From positions 1 through 33,338 of the forward strand of contig DATFRR010000271.1 of NCBI GenBank assembly GCA_035263025.1: DNA of 33,338 nt, read 5' to 3'. The notes beneath the pieces are model-generated. The model worked only from the letters and a program-made list of their open reading frames with translations, did not search any database and was not told where the DNA came from. This document shows, piece after piece, positions 7,114 to 14,356 of this stretch; position 1 is the first letter of the stretch, and each line of letters starts with the position of its first letter. The DNA is from DASQPR01 sp035263025. GTDB lineage: Bacteria > Actinomycetota > Actinomycetes > Mycobacteriales > Micromonosporaceae. The position numbers and the translations under genes were made by a program.

Positions 7114-8886
7114 CTAGGGCTGGGTAGGCGAGCCGGTCGAATTCGGTGGGTTCGTCTGGCCAGACTGCCCCGGTGTCGACTGACCGTTCGGGCTCGCTTG
7201 ACCCGAAGGACTGGACTGGCCGGACGGCGACTGGTCGCCACTGTTCGGGGCGAGACAGTAGATCGTCTTGTCGTTGTTCACCGACACGTACGGATTCTTG
7301 GTGTCCGGACAGGCGCTCGGATCGCTCACCTTCGACACGATCTTGTACGACTCCGGTGCGCTGCAGGCGGCCGCGACCACCTTGTCGCCGGAGTGCGTCA
7401 CGCAGGCACCGATCTCGTACGTCGGCGCGTTCGGCCGGGACGTGTAGTAGAGCGCCCCAGCGCCGAGCCCGATGACGAGCAGGACCACCGCGACCACTGC
7501 GACCGTACGAGGCCACCGACGCGTCGACTGATGTGCGCCGTCCGGACGTGGCGCGAGCGGCATCGGCGGGCCGCCGACCGGCGGCGGACCGTCGAAGCGA
7601 GACATGTGATCGGGGCCGGGGCCGGACCACTCGGCGGGCTCAGGTCGCGCCTCGACTCGGCTGCCGCCCCCGTAGACACGCCCGGGTGAGACCGGCGACG
7701 CCGGCGCACCGGCCGCCGGCGCGCCGCCGAACGCGGTTGCGATGTCCGGCCGGGCAGGTAGGCCGGGCGTCGCGGCTCGTGGCGGGTCGGACCGCGGCGG
7801 CATGCTCGCGCGACCGAGTGGCCCGCGGCCGGGACCGCCATCCGGCCCGAACGCCTGCGGGGGCACGGCGCCGGGTGCGCCGCCCGCGGCGCCGAAACCC
7901 GGACCCATGGGTACCGGTCCCGGAACGTCATCGCCCGGAACCTGGCGCGGCTGTCCGTAGAGCCCGGACGATCCGTATACCGCGCCGGCCGACCTCGGCC
8001 GACCGCCATTGGCAGGCATTGCACCGTTCTCGTCGACCCGGCCGGGCCCATCGAGGCCAGTCGGCCCGGCGGGCGGGTCGGGCTCAGCCGGCGAGCCGTA
8101 CACACCGCCCGAGTAGACCTGGGCGCCGCCTCCATAGCGTCGCGGCGGCGCGGAGGGCACGTCGTCCGCGTCGGGCGCGCTGGACATGCCGGCGCCGAGT
8201 CCGCTGGGCATTCCTGCGCCGAGTCCGCGCGGCATTGCCGCCGGGCCGCCTGGCACGGGTGGTGCACCGCCGTAAAGTGGCTGCGGTCCGGGCGCCGACG
8301 TCGGGTCACCGAATCGCCCGCGCGAGTGATCTGAGTTGGACGCTTCCCATGACGGAGCGTCCGGCCGCTGCGATGGCACCGGTCCACTGTGCCGGCCCCG
8401 AGGGTCGTTCTCCGCGACGTCATTGTCGTTGTCATCGTCGGCGTACCGGTGGCGACGCTGGCGCGGCGACTCGTACCCACGCTCGGATCCGTACCCAGCG
8501 TCCGGTTCGGATCCCGGCCACGACGCGTCGGGTGCTCCGTCCGATGGCTGCGCCGGCCGCCCGTACGTGACCGGAGTCGAGCGCGGCGGCGGGGCCGGCT
8601 CGTCGGGCATCGGACCATCGGACGGTGGCTCCGCACGAAGGCCGGGCACGCTGACCGCCGCACGCGCAGCACGGGGCGACCCGCTACGCGGTTGTGGTAC
8701 GCCAACCGGGTCAGAAGACTCGTCCATGGGCGGCCACGACGCCGAACCGGGATTCCCGTAGTGCGGTGATCCGCCACTTTCGTGGAGTGATCCGCCAGCT
8801 TCGTGGAGTGATCCGCCGTCGCCGTCCGGCGGGTAACCGTACGACCCCGGGTATGGGTCGGGCGGGTAAGTGCCTTCGGACGTCAC
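7114..8886 (-). CDS. Disordered Pro/Gly-rich membrane protein with four-Cys LppU-like C-terminal domain
   Basis: The 590-residue product has three parts. Residues 1 to about 455 are low-complexity Pro/Gly/Ser/Asp/Tyr sequence, probably disordered and cytoplasmic. One membrane helix follows at about 461-482 (VAVVAVVLLVIGLGAGALYY). The exported domain (about 485-550) has four cysteines at about 495, 508, 526 and 544 spaced for two disulfides (IGACVTHSGD, AAACSAPESYKIV, SACPD, IYCLAP). This resembles the LppU/SCO3897-type domain of actinobacteria, whose function is not established. The end is a Ser/Pro/Gly/Gln tail of repeats. The GTG at 8886 is chosen because GAGGAGGAGG lies four bases upstream; an in-frame ATG at 9033 would add an unlikely Arg-rich leader. 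A role in envelope biology is inferred only from topology. Confidence 0.78.
   Translation of the reverse strand: MTSEGTYPPDPYPGSYGYPPDGDGGSLHEAGGSLHESGGSPHYGNPGSASWPPMDESSDPVGVPQPRSGSPRAARAAVSVPGLRAEPPSDGPMPDEPAPPPRSTPVTYGRPAQPSDGAPDASWPGSEPDAGYGSERGYESPRQRRHRYADDDNDNDVAENDPRGRHSGPVPSQRPDAPSWEASNSDHSRGRFGDPTSAPGPQPLYGGAPPVPGGPAAMPRGLGAGMPSGLGAGMSSAPDADDVPSAPPRRYGGGAQVYSGGVYGSPAEPDPPAGPTGLDGPGRVDENGAMPANGGRPRSAGAVYGSSGLYGQPRQVPGDDVPGPVPMGPGFGAAGGAPGAVPPQAFGPDGGPGRGPLGRASMPPRSDPPRAATPGLPARPDIATAFGGAPAAGAPASPVSPGRVYGGGSRVEARPEPAEWSGPGPDHMSRFDGPPPVGGPPMPLAPRPDGAHQSTRRWPRTVAVVAVVLLVIGLGAGALYYTSRPNAPTYEIGACVTHSGDKVVAAACSAPESYKIVSKVSDPSACPDTKNPYVSVNNDKTIYCLAPNSGDQSPSGQSSPSGQASPNGQSTPGQSGQTNPPNSTGSPTQP
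8766..8820. repeat. 21-bp tandem repeat inside the disordered protein gene
   Basis: Two nearly identical 21-bp units (8766-8786 and 8787-8807) and the start of a third (from 8808) lie in the N-terminal part of the 7114-8886 gene. They encode 7-residue repeats of the type GGSLHEA, GGSLHES, GGSPHYG. The period is a multiple of three, so slippage changes length without breaking the frame. Confidence 0.7.
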
Positions 8887-9048
8887 GGTGCCTCCTCCTC
8901 CCGGGACCGCGGGCACGCCCACCTGCTCGGCTGGGGGATGACATACGAGGCGGCTGCTCGCGGTACGCGCGGTTCGAACCACCGTACCGGGGTCGTGCAG
9001 CGACCGCATAGCCCGCCGGGGCGAGCGTGCCATGCCCGGGCCAGCAGG

Positions 9049-9282
9049 CTAGCGGGCCGTCGGCGGGTCGGGAGGGGGCGGCGTCGGCGACGGTTGGGAT
9101 CGGAGCGCACGCGCGATTGCCTTGGCGCGTCGTGCCGCGACACGACGGTTGCGAAGCAGCTCGAGCAGCGAAGTCACCCGGCTCAACTCTCTCGGAGTGC
9201 GCCAGATCACGGCGCTGTGCTCGCCCACGACGGAGTTATCCGAGTGGATGCCGGTCAACGGTAGCCAGCCATGCGGTGGCAC
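9049..9282 (-). CDS. Small hypothetical protein with Pro-rich C-terminus
   Basis: A reading frame of about 77 residues with GC-rich third positions encodes PPHGWLPLTGIHSDNSVVGE, a basic amphipathic stretch (LSRVTSLLELLRNRRVAARRAKAIARAL), and a Pro-rich end. I do not recognise a family. The start is unclear: GTG 9282 and TTG 9291 are both possible and neither has a good ribosome site. The frame is open further upstream, but that would cross the hairpin at 9371-9401. Support comes from a promoter-like pair (9314-9341) just upstream and a terminator-like hairpin before it, which would make this an independent transcript. The alternative is a chance open frame. Confidence 0.42.
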   Translation of the reverse strand: MPPHGWLPLTGIHSDNSVVGEHSAVIWRTPRELSRVTSLLELLRNRRVAARRAKAIARALRSQPSPTPPPPDPPTAR

Positions 9283-9313
9283 AACGACCAACGTTTCGAT
9301 CCGAAGCGTTCTC

Positions 9314-9341
9314 GTTATCCGATGGTGATCCAGGTGTCCAA
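9314..9341 (-). promoter_or_regulatory. Putative promoter for the small gene at 9049-9282
   Basis: On the minus strand TTGGAC (9341-9336), a 16-base spacer and GATAAC (9319-9314) resemble a housekeeping promoter (TTGACA/TATAAT). The start site would fall near 9307, about 20 bases before the possible starts of the small gene. Confidence 0.4.
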
Positions 9342-9370
9342 TTCGTGATCGCGCGCTGTCGTAATGACGA

Positions 9371-9401
9371 CGGTGGCCCCGATCGGAGATCGGGGCCACC
9401 G
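9371..9401 (-). terminator. Terminator hairpin after the 2-oxoacid dehydrogenase operon
   Basis: A perfect 14-bp inverted repeat (CGGTGGCCCCGATC at 9371-9384 and its complement at 9388-9401) has a 3-base loop. It lies 53 bases past the E2 stop (9454) and has no T-run. Its stem is very stable, consistent with the T-less terminators of high-GC actinobacteria. Confidence 0.75.
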
Positions 9402-9453
9402 TAGCGAGCCGACCGTCGGAGCGGAGGTCAAGACCCACCGACGCGAGCCGAGG

Positions 9454-10911
9454 TCAGCTCCAGGCCAGCAACGCCGCCTCCGGGTCGGTGAGGAATGCGC
9501 CGACGTCACGGAGGAACTTCGAGCCCAGCTCACCGTCCACGATGCGATGGTCGAAGGACAGTCCGAGCGTGGTGACCTGCCGGATCTTGATCTTGCCACG
9601 GTGCACCCACGGCATGTCGCGTACCGCGCCGAACGCCAGGATCGCGGCCTCGCCGGGCGGCAGGATCGGCGTGCCGCTGTCCACTCCGAACACGCCGACG
9701 TTCGTGATGCTGAACGTACCGCCGGTCATGTCGGCGGGTGGCGTCCGGCCGGACTTCGCGACCTGTACGAGTGCCGTCATCGCGTCGGCGAGCTCACGCA
9801 ACGAAAGGCGGCCGGCGTCCTTGATGTTCGGAACGATCAGACCGCGTTCGGTGGCCGCCGCGATGCCGAGGTTCACATACTCCTTGACGACGATCTCGTT
9901 CGTCCCGCCGGACCAAGTCGAGTTCACCATCGGATAGCGCGCGATCGCGAGCAGCGCCGCCTTTGCCACGAGCAGCAACGGCGAGACGCGTACGTCGGCC
10001 CAGTCCCGGTCCGCCCGGAGCCGGTCGAGCGCCTTCATCGACCGCGTCATGTCGATGGTCAGGAACTCGGTCACGTGCGGAGCGGTGAATGCGCTCGCCA
10101 CCATGTTCTCGGCGGTGAGTTTGCGTACGCCCTTGATGGCGATGCGCTGCTCACGATCCGGTCCGAACAGCGGCGCGGACACGGCGCCGGTGGCGACGAC
10201 GTCGGCCGGAGTAGTGGTCGCCGCGTGCACGTCCTCCCGCGTGATCGAGCCTTGTGGACCGGTGCCGACCAGTCCGCCGAGGTCCACCCCGAGGTCACGG
10301 GCGAGCTTGCGGACCGGCGGCTTGGCGAGGACCGTACCGGCGCTTCCGCCGTTGACCGAAGCCGGCGCGACCGCGGCGGGCGCGGCAACCGCGGCCTGGG
10401 CGGGCGCCTGCGGTGCTGGCGATACGGAGGCTGCGGCTGGGGCGACCGGCTCCGGCGCGGCGTCGGGCTCCCCGTCGCTCTTGCGCGCGCGGCGCTTCGC
10501 GACCGCGGTCTTCGGCCCGTATCCCACCAGGACGGCCGTCCGGCCACCCGGGGCTGGACCGCCGATCAGACCCGGCTCGACGGCGCCCTCGGCGGGCGCC
10601 AGCTCGACGGCGGCGAGCGCCTCAGCGGACGGGCCGCCGGTGTTGTCCGGCAGATCGCCGGCGGACGGGTCGGTGTCGATCGCGATGATCGGCGAGCCGA
10701 CCTCAACGGTCGCGCCCGCCTCGTGGTAGATCCTGGTCACCTTGCCGGCCCACTTCGCCGGGATCTCGACGGCGGCCTTTGCCGTCTCCACCTCGACGAT
10801 CGGCTGGTTCAGCGTGATCGTGTCACCGACGTTGACCAGCCACTGCAGGATCTCGCCTTCGGTGAGTCCCTCACCGAGGTCCGGCAGGTTGAACTCCTTG
10901 ACTCTGGACAC
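9454..10911 (-). CDS. pdhC/bkdC: 2-oxoacid dehydrogenase E2, dihydrolipoamide acyltransferase
   Basis: This is the core acyltransferase of a 2-oxoacid dehydrogenase complex; it passes the acyl group from E1 via lipoamide to CoA. Domains in order in 485 residues: a single lipoyl domain (about 1-80) with lipoylated Lys45 in VEVETAKAAVEIP, a long Ala/Pro linker (about 130-200), an E3/E1-binding domain with KPPVRKLARDLGVDLGGLVG and GSITREDV, and the trimer-forming catalytic domain with DHRIVDG (His455, Asp459) near the end. A single lipoyl domain is more typical of branched-chain BkdC than of the multi-lipoyl actinobacterial E2 of pyruvate dehydrogenase. The GTG at 10911 follows AGGAGGT by 8 bases, and that ribosome site overlaps the E1beta stop codon. 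No E3 gene lies nearby. Confidence 0.93.
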   Translation of the reverse strand: MSRVKEFNLPDLGEGLTEGEILQWLVNVGDTITLNQPIVEVETAKAAVEIPAKWAGKVTRIYHEAGATVEVGSPIIAIDTDPSAGDLPDNTGGPSAEALAAVELAPAEGAVEPGLIGGPAPGGRTAVLVGYGPKTAVAKRRARKSDGEPDAAPEPVAPAAASVSPAPQAPAQAAVAAPAAVAPASVNGGSAGTVLAKPPVRKLARDLGVDLGGLVGTGPQGSITREDVHAATTTPADVVATGAVSAPLFGPDREQRIAIKGVRKLTAENMVASAFTAPHVTEFLTIDMTRSMKALDRLRADRDWADVRVSPLLLVAKAALLAIARYPMVNSTWSGGTNEIVVKEYVNLGIAAATERGLIVPNIKDAGRLSLRELADAMTALVQVAKSGRTPPADMTGGTFSITNVGVFGVDSGTPILPPGEAAILAFGAVRDMPWVHRGKIKIRQVTTLGLSFDHRIVDGELGSKFLRDVGAFLTDPEAALLAWS

Positions 10912-10924
10912 TGCGCGCGACCTC

Positions 10925-11914
10925 CTAGAACCCGAACGAGCGGTCGACGGCGTCGAGCACCCGGTCGAGGTCGGGCAGGAAATCTTCCTCGAGCCGCGAG
11001 GCCGGGTAGGGCGTGTCGAAGCCCGCGACCCGCAACACCGGCGCCTCGAGTGAATAGAAGCATTGCTCCGTCACACGCGCCGCGATCTCGGCGCCGATCC
11101 CCACGTTGGACGGTGCCTCGTGGACGACGACGAGTCGGCCGGTCTTCCGGACCGACGCGAAGATCGGCTCGGTGTCAAGTGGCGAGATCGATCGGAGGTC
11201 GAGGACCTCGAGCGATCGCCCGTCGTCCTCAGCGGCGATCGCGGCGTCGAGCGCGACGCGGACCATCGGGCCGTACGCCACGATCGTCGCGTCGGAGCCC
11301 TCGCGCGCCACCCGGGCACTGTGCAGCGGAAGCTGGCCGTTGACCGTACCCGACGTCTCGACGTCGCCCTTCTCCCAATAGCGGCGCTTCGGTTCGAGGA
11401 ACACGATCGGGTCGTCCGACGCAATCGCCTGCTGGATCATCCAGTGCGCATCGCTGGGGTTCGAGCACGACACGACCTTGAGCCCGGCGGTGTGCGCGAA
11501 ATACGCCTCCGGCGACTCGGAGTGGTGCTCCACAGCGCCGATGCCGCCGCCGTACGGGATGCGGATCACCATCGGGATGCGTACCTTGCCCCGCGAGCGG
11601 TAGTGCATCTTCGCGACCTGGCAGACGATCTGGTCGTACGCCGGATAGACGAAGCCGTCGAACTGGATCTCGCAGACCGGCCGGTAACCCCGGATGGCGA
11701 GTCCGACCGCCGTGCCGACGATGCCGGCCTCGGCGAGCGGCGTGTCGATCACCCGCTGCTCGCCGAAGTCTTTCTGCAGGCCGTCGGTGATGCGGAACAC
11801 GCCGCCGAGCTTGCCGATGTCCTCGCCCATCAGAACGACGCGCGGGTCGGCCTCCATCGCCTTGCGGAGACCGGTGTTGAGTGCCTTGCCGATGGTGAGC
11901 GTCTCGATGGCCAT
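10925..11914 (-). CDS. pdhB/bkdB: 2-oxoacid dehydrogenase E1 component, beta subunit
   Basis: The beta half of the thiamine-diphosphate-dependent decarboxylase is 329 residues, the usual family length. It shows EDIGKLGGVFRITDGLQ (about 31-47), the conserved catalytic glutamate in TPLAEAGIVG (Glu62), the core motif EIQFDGFVYPAYDQI, IPYGGGIGAVEHHSESPEAY, and a C-terminal transketolase-type domain ending near VLRVAGFDTPYP. It pairs with E1alpha as an alpha2beta2 enzyme that decarboxylates the 2-oxoacid and loads E2. Its ATG overlaps the E1alpha stop by one base (TGATG), which implies coupled translation. The E2 gene follows after 13 bases. The substrate could be branched-chain 2-oxoacids or pyruvate; the motifs do not separate these. 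Confidence 0.94.
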   Translation of the reverse strand: MAIETLTIGKALNTGLRKAMEADPRVVLMGEDIGKLGGVFRITDGLQKDFGEQRVIDTPLAEAGIVGTAVGLAIRGYRPVCEIQFDGFVYPAYDQIVCQVAKMHYRSRGKVRIPMVIRIPYGGGIGAVEHHSESPEAYFAHTAGLKVVSCSNPSDAHWMIQQAIASDDPIVFLEPKRRYWEKGDVETSGTVNGQLPLHSARVAREGSDATIVAYGPMVRVALDAAIAAEDDGRSLEVLDLRSISPLDTEPIFASVRKTGRLVVVHEAPSNVGIGAEIAARVTEQCFYSLEAPVLRVAGFDTPYPASRLEEDFLPDLDRVLDAVDRSFGF

Positions 11915-13050
11915 CAGTGCGCCTCCCCAGCGAACGAGTCCAGGTAGCGGGCGAACTCGTCGCGCTGCGCGTCGAGCAGCGGCGAGCCATGCGGATATAC
12001 GTTGTCGAAGAGTTCGGTCGGCTGCGGGTCGGGCATCGACAGCACTCGCTCACGCAGGTGGATCGCCTGCTTGGTCGCGTCCGCGTCGACCTCGTCGAAG
12101 AACGCCTCGTCGGCGATGCCCTGCTTGTCGAGGAACATGCGTACCCGCTTGATCGGGTCCTTTGCCTGCCATGCCTCGAGTTCGCCCGCGATGCGGTAGC
12201 GCGTCGGATCGTCGGAAGTGGTGTGCGCGCCCATCCGGTACGTGTACGCCTCGATCAGCGTCGGACCGTTGCCGTGCCGCGCGTTGTCCAACGCGGCGCG
12301 CGTCACGGCGTACGACGCGAGCACGTCGTTGCCGTCCACACGTACCCCCGGGAAACCGAAGCCGGACGCCCGGTGATAGAGCGGCACGCGCGTCTGCCGC
12401 TCCAGCGGCTCGGAGATCGCGTACTGGTTGTTCTGGCAGAAGAACACGAGCGGAGCGTTGAACACGCTCGACCACACGAACGCCTCGTTCACGTCGCCCT
12501 GTGACGTCGCGCCGTCACCGAAGTAGGCGATCACCGCCTCGCCGTCGTCGCTACCGACCTTGCCGTCCATCGCGACGCCCATCGCATAGCCGGTCGCATG
12601 CAGCGTCTGCGCGCCGATGACGATCGTGTACATGTTGAACTTGAACTCGTTCGGATCCCAGCCGCCCTGGTCGACGCCGCGGAACAGACCGAGCGGCATG
12701 ATCGGGTCGATGCCACGGCAGTAGAGGACGCCGTGCTCGCGGTAGGTCGGAAACGCCATGTCCTGCGACCGCAGTGCCCGACCTGAGCCGACCTGGGCCG
12801 CCTCCTGACCGAGCAGGCTCGCCCAGATGCCCAGCTCGCCCTGGCGCTGCAGGGCGGTGGACTCGGCGTCCAGCCGGCGTACGACGACGAGGTCGCGATA
12901 AAGGTCGCGGTATTCGGTGTCGGTGAAGTCGACCGAATAGTCGGGGTGGTCGACGCGTTCCCCGTCCGGGGTGAGCAGCTGCACGAGCTCCGGATCGACG
13001 ACGAAGTTTCCGCCATCGGCCGGGGTTCGGGCCTCGTTGCCCTTCGCCAT
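11914..13050 (-). CDS. pdhA/bkdA: 2-oxoacid dehydrogenase E1 component, alpha subunit
   Basis: This is the thiamine-diphosphate-binding alpha subunit, 378 residues. The cofactor motif starts at GDG (178-180) and ends with NN (207-208), in FGDGATSQGDVNEAF and FFCQNNQYAIS. Upstream are RQGELGIWASLLGQEAAQVG and FPTYREHGVLYCRG, typical of the Gram-positive/actinobacterial E1alpha group that automated pipelines often name pyruvate dehydrogenase. The C-terminal part has the loop YRMGAHTTSDDPTRYR, which in relatives is near the phosphorylation/E2 contact region. The ATG at 13050 follows GGGAGA at good spacing; an in-frame ATG at 13206 would add about 52 Arg/Pro-rich residues and is rejected. First gene of an alpha-beta-E2 operon. 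From the single-lipoyl E2, a branched-chain role is slightly favoured. Confidence 0.93.
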   Translation of the reverse strand: MAKGNEARTPADGGNFVVDPELVQLLTPDGERVDHPDYSVDFTDTEYRDLYRDLVVVRRLDAESTALQRQGELGIWASLLGQEAAQVGSGRALRSQDMAFPTYREHGVLYCRGIDPIMPLGLFRGVDQGGWDPNEFKFNMYTIVIGAQTLHATGYAMGVAMDGKVGSDDGEAVIAYFGDGATSQGDVNEAFVWSSVFNAPLVFFCQNNQYAISEPLERQTRVPLYHRASGFGFPGVRVDGNDVLASYAVTRAALDNARHGNGPTLIEAYTYRMGAHTTSDDPTRYRIAGELEAWQAKDPIKRVRMFLDKQGIADEAFFDEVDADATKQAIHLRERVLSMPDPQPTELFDNVYPHGSPLLDAQRDEFARYLDSFAGEAH

Positions 13051-13157
13051 GGTCTCTCCCTGTCGTTGGCCTCGGCAGCGGGGTGACCGTGCCGGGCGCG
13101 GCGTTGGTGTCCGCGCTCGCCCCGTCGGGCGCGTGTCGCGCGGGGGATACCGACGTC

Positions 13158-13251
13158 GCTTGACGCGACGCCGCATCCGGGGAGCGGTGGCATCGGGGCA
13201 GCCCAACCGCAGGGTGAGCGGCGCGGCAGCCCCGTCGCCGCCGCGTCAAGC
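13158..13251. repeat. Widely spaced 10-bp inverted repeat upstream of E1alpha
   Basis: GCTTGACGCG at 13158-13167 and its exact complement CGCGTCAAGC at 13242-13251 are separated by 74 bases, about 110-200 bases upstream of the E1alpha start. The arrangement could be paired sites for one regulator, but chance is possible in GC-rich sequence. Confidence 0.3.
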
Positions 13252-13451
13252 ATCTCAGAACTCGCGCTGACCTCCACAGTCCGGGCGGTATTTTCTGCGC
13301 CGACCATGCCCGCCGGAGCCGAGCGTCGATCCCAACGTCACCGTTCGTGCGCGGTGATACCCATCCACGGGTACGGCACACCCGCGCCCGTCGATTCCGC
13401 GCCGACTTTCGGTACCCACGGCCGGGGGGAGTGCGCCGACCGGAGGTCCAC

Positions 13452-13486
13452 GCGCTTTGGCTAGCTAAGAGCGCTTCGGCTAGTAA
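13452..13486. repeat. Imperfect direct repeat at the 3' end of the M23 peptidase gene
   Basis: GCGCTTTGGCTAGCTAA (13452-13468) and GCGCTTCGGCTAGTAA (13471-13486) form a near-duplicate pair just past the M23 stop codon at 13490. The sequence is less GC-rich than its surroundings. There is no integrase or tRNA nearby, so I do not call it an attachment site. Confidence 0.4.
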
Positions 13487-13489
13487 TCG

Positions 13490-14245
13490 CTACGGATCGA
13501 CGGTCGGCTTCGTGGGGCAGCCGTGTTGGTGCTGCCACGCCACGATCTCGGCGACCGGCGACTTATCGCCGCCCTTGCGCCACGAGTCCAGATATGGCCA
13601 CGGCCAGATGACACCGCGCTGGTTCCACCAGTCGCCGGTGCCGCGACAGACCGGCGAGAGGCCGAAGTGCAGGTGGCACGCGCTCGCATCGCCGGTCTCG
13701 CCGACCTTGCCGAGCATCTGGCCGGCCTTGACACGGACACCTGGCCGGATGTTCTTGTTGATCGCCTCGAAGTGCGAGTTGTAGTAGCGCACGCCGTCGT
13801 CGCCACGGATCGACACCGACAAGCCGCCTCGCGTTGCGCCGGCGTCGACCGACGGCTTCCATTTGTCGACGAGCGTGACTTCGAGGACGACGCCGCTGGT
13901 TGCCGCGCGCACCTCGGAGCCGCACGGCGCGATGATGTCGGTCGCCGGATAGTCGTGGTGGACGTGCGCGTAGCTGTAGTGGCCGACGACCGGAAAGACG
14001 AAGACGCCCGGCGTTCCGAGCGGTGATGCGCTCGGCGGCACGTGCGTGTGATTGGGCGATGCAGTGGCCGGCGATCGTGACGCGCTCGGGGACGGGCTCG
14101 TGACGCTCCCGGAAGCCGAGGGGTTGATTGCCGAGCGAGGCGCCGCGGCCGCGGGTGAACCTGCACACCCGCCGACCGCGAATGCGGCGGCGAGTAATCC
14201 GGCAGCACCGATGGGAATGACCGAACGGCGTCGGTTGAAAACCAT
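13490..14245 (-). CDS. M23 family metallopeptidase, predicted lipoprotein
   Basis: The 251-residue product is a predicted cell-envelope endopeptidase or its inactive relative. The signal peptide (MVFNRRRSVIP, then an Ala/Gly core) ends at a lipobox-like VGGC with Cys27. A Ser/Pro/Ala linker (about 30-75) leads to an M23/LytM domain. Zinc ligands of the family are recognisable as HHDYPATD (His and Asp, with ATDIIAPCGSEV after) and the closing HLHFG. The segment YYNSHFEAI matches the conserved third histidine region. The C-terminus is Trp/Pro-rich (WWNQRGVIWPWPY). All key ligands seem present, so an active peptidoglycan hydrolase is plausible. It stands alone in its transcription unit. A weak −10-like TACGGT lies just upstream of its ATG. 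Confidence 0.85.
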   Translation of the reverse strand: MVFNRRRSVIPIGAAGLLAAAFAVGGCAGSPAAAAPRSAINPSASGSVTSPSPSASRSPATASPNHTHVPPSASPLGTPGVFVFPVVGHYSYAHVHHDYPATDIIAPCGSEVRAATSGVVLEVTLVDKWKPSVDAGATRGGLSVSIRGDDGVRYYNSHFEAINKNIRPGVRVKAGQMLGKVGETGDASACHLHFGLSPVCRGTGDWWNQRGVIWPWPYLDSWRKGGDKSPVAEIVAWQHQHGCPTKPTVDP

Positions 14246-14356
14246 TGCCCGGAACCGTACCAGCCCGGATATCCACGGTCGTTCCCGCTGTGTGGCGGCC
14301 TTTCAGGAACGCCTCAGCATCTGTGGTGTTTCGGTTGGTGTCCCGCGTTGACGTGG

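Larger units (their letters stand above)
13051..13489. other. 439-bp non-coding gap upstream of the E1alpha operon
   Basis: No convincing gene is seen here; open frames in it are extensions or shadows of E1alpha with Arg/Pro-rich translations. It should hold the promoter and leader of the dehydrogenase operon on the minus strand. Two repeats are visible: a widely spaced 10-bp inverted repeat (13158-13251) and an imperfect direct repeat next to the M23 gene stop (13452-13486). I could not fix a promoter with confidence. Confidence 0.5.

Noticed and set aside
8766..8820. Short tandem repeats that could suggest a CRISPR array
   Set aside because: Units are contiguous 21-mers without spacers and lie inside a coding frame as 7-residue repeats.
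9364..11343. 659-codon open frame on the plus strand opposite E2 and E1beta
   Set aside because: Its translation is Arg/Asp/Gly-rich with no motifs, and the opposite strand encodes unmistakable E2 and E1beta.
11914..13206. Longer E1alpha starting at 13206
   Set aside because: The extra 52 residues are Arg/Pro-rich and lack family similarity, and a good ribosome site precedes ATG 13050.
13452..13486. Direct repeat as a phage or element attachment site
   Set aside because: No integrase, tRNA end, second distant copy or foreign gene content is visible.
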